Shown here: positions 63,244-64,000 of the stretch, piece after piece
Numbering within the stretch: the stretch's first letter is position 1
How the letters are laid out: every line of letters starts with the position of its first letter
Assembly (NCBI GenBank): GCA_044351265.1
Contig: JBILGC010000001.1
Span: 124,001 to 188,000 of the forward strand
From: JAJTFA01 sp044351265
Lineage (GTDB): Bacteria > Bacteroidota > Bacteroidia > UKL13-3
Direction of reading: 5' to 3'
Length of the DNA: 64,000 nucleotides
Made by a program: the position numbers and the translations under genes
The notes under the pieces: model-generated
The model's database searches: none
Seen by the model: only the letters and a program-made list of their open reading frames with translations
What the model was told of the DNA's origin: nothing

Positions 63244-64000
63244 ATTTCTTTACGCAGGCGAGCTACCGGAATATTCATTTGTTCACGGTATTTGGCAACC
63301 GTTCTGCGCGCTATGGAATAGCCTCTCTCTTTTAATATTTCCATCAACCTCTCATCAGGCAAAGGTTTTCTTTTGTCCTCAGCCTCAATAGCATCTTTCA
63401 GAATTTTCTTTACTTCCCTGCTGCTCACCTCTTCTCCATCTTCTGTTTGTATGCCCTCGCTAAAGAAAAATTTAAGTGGTATTACACCATACTCTGTTTG
63501 CACATACTTGCTGTTTGCAACACGCGAAATAGTTGATATATCTAAACCCACCTGCTCAGCAATATCTTTTAAAATCATGGGGCGTAAACGGGTTTCATCT
63601 CCTGTTTCAAAATAGGCATATTGGTATCGCAAAATTGCATTCATGGTTAGCAGCAATGTTTGCTGACGCTGTCTGATGGAATCTATAAACCACCTGGCAC
63701 TATCCAGTTTCTGCTTAATAAACTGAACTGTTTCTTTTAATTCTTTTGACGGCTTAACTGCTTCATCATAACTCTTCAGGGTTTCCATATAATTTCTGCT
63801 AATCCGCAAATCAGGAGCATTACGTGAGTTAAGCTGCACCTCTAACTTACCATTGTGCTCAACCAAAATAAAATCGGGTATGATATATTGTGGTTTAGAG
63901 TCCGACATGCTTTCACCCGGCTTAGGATTTAAATGTGTAATTACCTGTATAGCCCCCTTCAGTTCATCATCTGTAATTTTAAGTTGCTTGCACAACTTAT
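63240..64000 (-). CDS. rpoN: RNA polymerase sigma-54 factor, C-terminal part (runs off the window)
   Basis: The last ~253 residues of sigma-54; the frame stays open through the right edge, so the N-terminal half lies outside. It has part of the core-binding domain (KQTLLLTMNAILRYQYAYF region), the HTH-like MILKDIAEQVGLDISTISRV and the C-terminal RpoN box RRTVAKYRE, which recognises the -24 promoter element. Sigma-54 needs an enhancer-binding ATPase for promoter opening. The full protein would be about 480 aa. The last four bases overlap the 253-aa gene. Confidence 0.93.
   Translation of the reverse strand, partial: KLCKQLKITDDELKGAIQVITHLNPKPGESMSDSKPQYIIPDFILVEHNGKLEVQLNSRNAPDLRISRNYMETLKSYDEAVKPSKELKETVQFIKQKLDSARWFIDSIRQRQQTLLLTMNAILRYQYAYFETGDETRLRPMILKDIAEQVGLDISTISRVANSKYVQTEYGVIPLKFFFSEGIQTEDGEEVSSREVKKILKDAIEAEDKRKPLPDERLMEILKERGYSIARRTVAKYREQMNIPVARLRKEI

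Overview
The window is a compact, AT-rich chromosome segment from a member of the Bacteroidota, most likely a Sphingobacteriia/Chitinophagia-like or unclassified environmental lineage. The evidence is the gene content: GldH gliding lipoprotein, two secreted proteins with type IX secretion (T9SS) C-terminal sorting domains, a TonB-dependent receptor with a CarboxypepD_reg-like N-terminus, the short Bacteroidota form of the primary sigma factor, a Cys-rich PSP1/RicT protein, and TAnnTTTG-type promoter elements. I found no rRNA, tRNA, CRISPR array, phage or classical transposase gene. About 56 protein genes fill the window. They are tightly packed, with many ATGA or TAATG junctions and several convergent pairs that share a TTAA stop.

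Layout. 0.08-8.9 kb is a surface-polysaccharide locus. A leftward operon holds two family-2 glycosyltransferases of related type, a KpsM/KpsT-like ABC exporter and a GtrB-like membrane glycosyltransferase. A divergent rightward operon holds two GT4 enzymes and an O-antigen-ligase-like protein. 8.9-12 kb holds MarC, TatD, a small membrane protein and a porin. 12.1-16.9 kb holds a TonB-dependent receptor and a T9SS-secreted alpha/beta-hydrolase-fold protein that lacks the nucleophile serine. 16.98-17.69 kb is the one clearly accessory patch: a 92-bp tandem array of paired inverted hairpins, and a small GIY-YIG nuclease gene flanked by exact 50-bp copies of the same repeat.

17.7-31.1 kb is mainly housekeeping: an O-methyltransferase with a sugar nucleotidyltransferase, glyA, a P-type ATPase, an RlmL-like methyltransferase, rbfA, an MsbA-like exporter and purD. 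It also carries an overlapping pair made of a nucleosidase-like protein and a spore-photoproduct-lyase-like radical SAM protein, then a glycosyltransferase. 31.2-37.4 kb holds feoAB, rpoD, two rhomboid proteases and an EEP-family hydrolase. 37.4-46.5 kb is a long leftward run: ClC channel, gldH, RicT-like protein, DNA polymerase III delta prime, a haem-binding protein, exonuclease III, a cyclophilin and two Bacteroidota-type envelope proteins. 46.6-56.4 kb holds hflX, three SurA/PpiC-type periplasmic foldases followed by a MoxR ATPase, then TauE, YihY, aat and pnuC. 56.6-64 kb holds polA, a T9SS protein with a CxxCH motif, a LolC/E-like permease, tdk, an unknown gene and the C-terminal half of rpoN, which runs off the right edge.

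The best candidates for something not well described are the GIY-YIG nuclease embedded in REPIN-like repeats, which looks like a minimal mobile unit, and the nucleosidase/radical-SAM pair, in which the spore-photoproduct-lyase relative appears to lack the hydrogen-donor cysteine.
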